This document shows positions 63,444 to 64,000 of a stretch of DNA of 64,000 nucleotides, in pieces. The number at the start of each line of letters is the position of its first letter. Positions within the stretch are counted from its first letter, which is position 1. The notes under the pieces are model-generated. The model ran no database searches and was not told the DNA's origin. It was given only the letters and a program-made list of their open reading frames with translations. Where the stretch lies: positions 124,001 through 188,000 of the forward strand of contig NZ_JBOITN010000017.1 of assembly GCF_050717545.1 (NCBI RefSeq). The letters are read 5' to 3'. This DNA comes from Clostridium_AD sp050717545 (GTDB taxonomy: Bacteria > Bacillota > Clostridia > Clostridiales > Clostridiaceae). Both the position numbers and the translations under genes were made by a program.

Positions 63444-63791
63444 ATGTTAGATATTATAAGATCAATAGAAGCAGAACAAATCAGAACTGACTTACCAGTT
63501 TTTAATGTAGGTGATACTGTTAAGGTTCACATTAAAATTAGTGAAGGTAACAAGGAGAGAGTCCAAGTATTCGAAGGAACCGTTTTAAAAAGACAACACG
63601 GTGGTTCAAGAGAAACTTTCACAGTAAGAAGAGTAGCATCTGGTGTTGGTGTTGAAAAAACATTCCCAGTTAATGCTCCAGTAATAGATAAAATCGAAGT
63701 TGTAAGACTCGGTAAAGTTAGAAGGGCTAAACTATTCTACTTAAGAGATAGAGTTGGTAAGTCTGCTAAGGTTAAAGAAAGAATGAGATAA
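63444..63791 (+). CDS. rplS: 50S ribosomal protein L19
   Basis: The 115-aa product has FNVGDTVKVHIKISEGNKER, FEGTVLKRQ and KVRRAKLFYLRDRVGKSAKV. AGGAGGG is about 7 nt before the ATG at 63444 but only 1 nt from the ATG at 63438, so 63444 is preferred. Confidence 0.96.
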   Translation: MLDIIRSIEAEQIRTDLPVFNVGDTVKVHIKISEGNKERVQVFEGTVLKRQHGGSRETFTVRRVASGVGVEKTFPVNAPVIDKIEVVRLGKVRRAKLFYLRDRVGKSAKVKERMR

Positions 63792-63799
63792 AATTGGGG

Positions 63800-63821
63800 C
63801 TGAAAAGTCCCTTTTTACTTT
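63800..63821 (+). terminator. Probable terminator after rplS
   Basis: GGGGCT and AGTCCC can pair around GAAA with one G-U pair and are followed by TTTTT. Confidence 0.5.
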
Positions 63822-63875
63822 TACTAATTATTAACTTGGATATAGAGATTTTTTTAATTTTTAAGAGGTGTTATA

Positions 63876-64000
63876 TTGAAAGGCAAAATTTTTGAATTAG
63901 TAAAGTCTATAGCAATTTCACTTTTGATTGCTGTATTTATTATAAATTTTATATTTCAAATAGTGGTGGTAAATGGCGAGTCTATGATGCCAACACTTCA
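63876..64000 (+). CDS. lepB: Signal peptidase I, N-terminal part (cut by the window end)
   Basis: A TTG after AGAGGTG opens a frame with a basic head (KGKIFELVKS), one transmembrane segment (about residues 12-32) and VNGESMMPTL, which holds the catalytic Ser of the S26 Ser-Lys dyad. The catalytic Lys lies beyond the window. The order rplS then lepB is common in clostridia. Confidence 0.88.
   Translation, partial: MKGKIFELVKSIAISLLIAVFIINFIFQIVVVNGESMMPTL

Overview
The window looks like a low-GC, spore-forming Clostridium (sensu stricto). It is very AT-rich, has strong AGGAGG ribosome binding sites and some TTG/GTG starts, and its gene order follows the conserved Firmicutes sporulation and housekeeping clusters. 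I do not name a species. I saw no rRNA, tRNA, CRISPR array or insertion sequence.

Layout. 1-4.4 kb: spoIVB, spo0A (with a sigma-H-type promoter and a Spo0A box), spoIIM, a small membrane protein and a XerD-like recombinase. 4.6-9.9 kb: a DacF-type carboxypeptidase, scpA-scpB, a convergent DUF2953-gerW pair and a DacB-type carboxypeptidase. 10.05-16.4 kb: an iron-sulfur flavoprotein gene split by a 5.37-kb element carrying a large serine recombinase, a 50-aa protein, a ClpE-like ATPase and a PAP2 phosphatase. 16.4-23.3 kb: accessory metabolism, with an FAD oxidoreductase, a CmpB-like membrane protein, an OhrR-type MarR regulator, two small unknown proteins, asparaginase, an NCS2 purine permease and an aminotransferase. 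23.5-43.7 kb: the yicC-remA-gmk-rpoZ-coaBC-priA-def-fmt-(metallopeptidase)-rsmB-rlmN-prpC-prkC-rsgA-rpe-thiN run, then spoVM, rpmB (opposite strand), an Asp23-family protein, a DAK2/FakA-like protein and recG. 43.7-51.4 kb: rsmD, coaD, a coiled-coil protein, ylbJ and tmcAL (opposite strand), pta-ackA, and DUF177-rpmF. 51.5-64 kb: plsX-acpP-rnc, a radical SAM protein, smc-ftsY-ylxM-ffh-rpsP-khpA-rimM-trmD, rplS, and the start of a signal peptidase I gene cut by the window end.

Main discovery. The 5.37-kb element is bounded by direct copies of TGTCCTTG (10100-10107 and 15470-15477). The 5' stub (10055-10108) encodes only 17 residues before a TGA created at the junction. The rest of the gene starts at 15470 without its own ribosome binding site. 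Recombination between the two cores would rejoin the gene exactly in frame into a 330-residue Cys-rich FAD/NAD(P)/[2Fe-2S] protein. Joining the element's two ends gives a 48-bp attP-like site with inverted arms (ATCGCAGTTTGACG / CGCTAAACTGCGAT) around the core, as expected for a large serine recombinase. In the integrated state a terminator sits just after the stub. This is the architecture of skin-like or SP-beta-like developmental excision elements, placed among sporulation genes. A programmed, possibly mother-cell-specific, gene rearrangement is the leading hypothesis; its timing cannot be read from sequence.

Other points of interest: the XerD-like protein lacks three of the six usual catalytic residues; DUF177-rpmF has a structured leader; a perfect dyad lies over the start of the NCS2 permease transcript; and several genes are too short for routine calling (spoVM 22 aa, and others of 32, 47, 50 and 56 aa).
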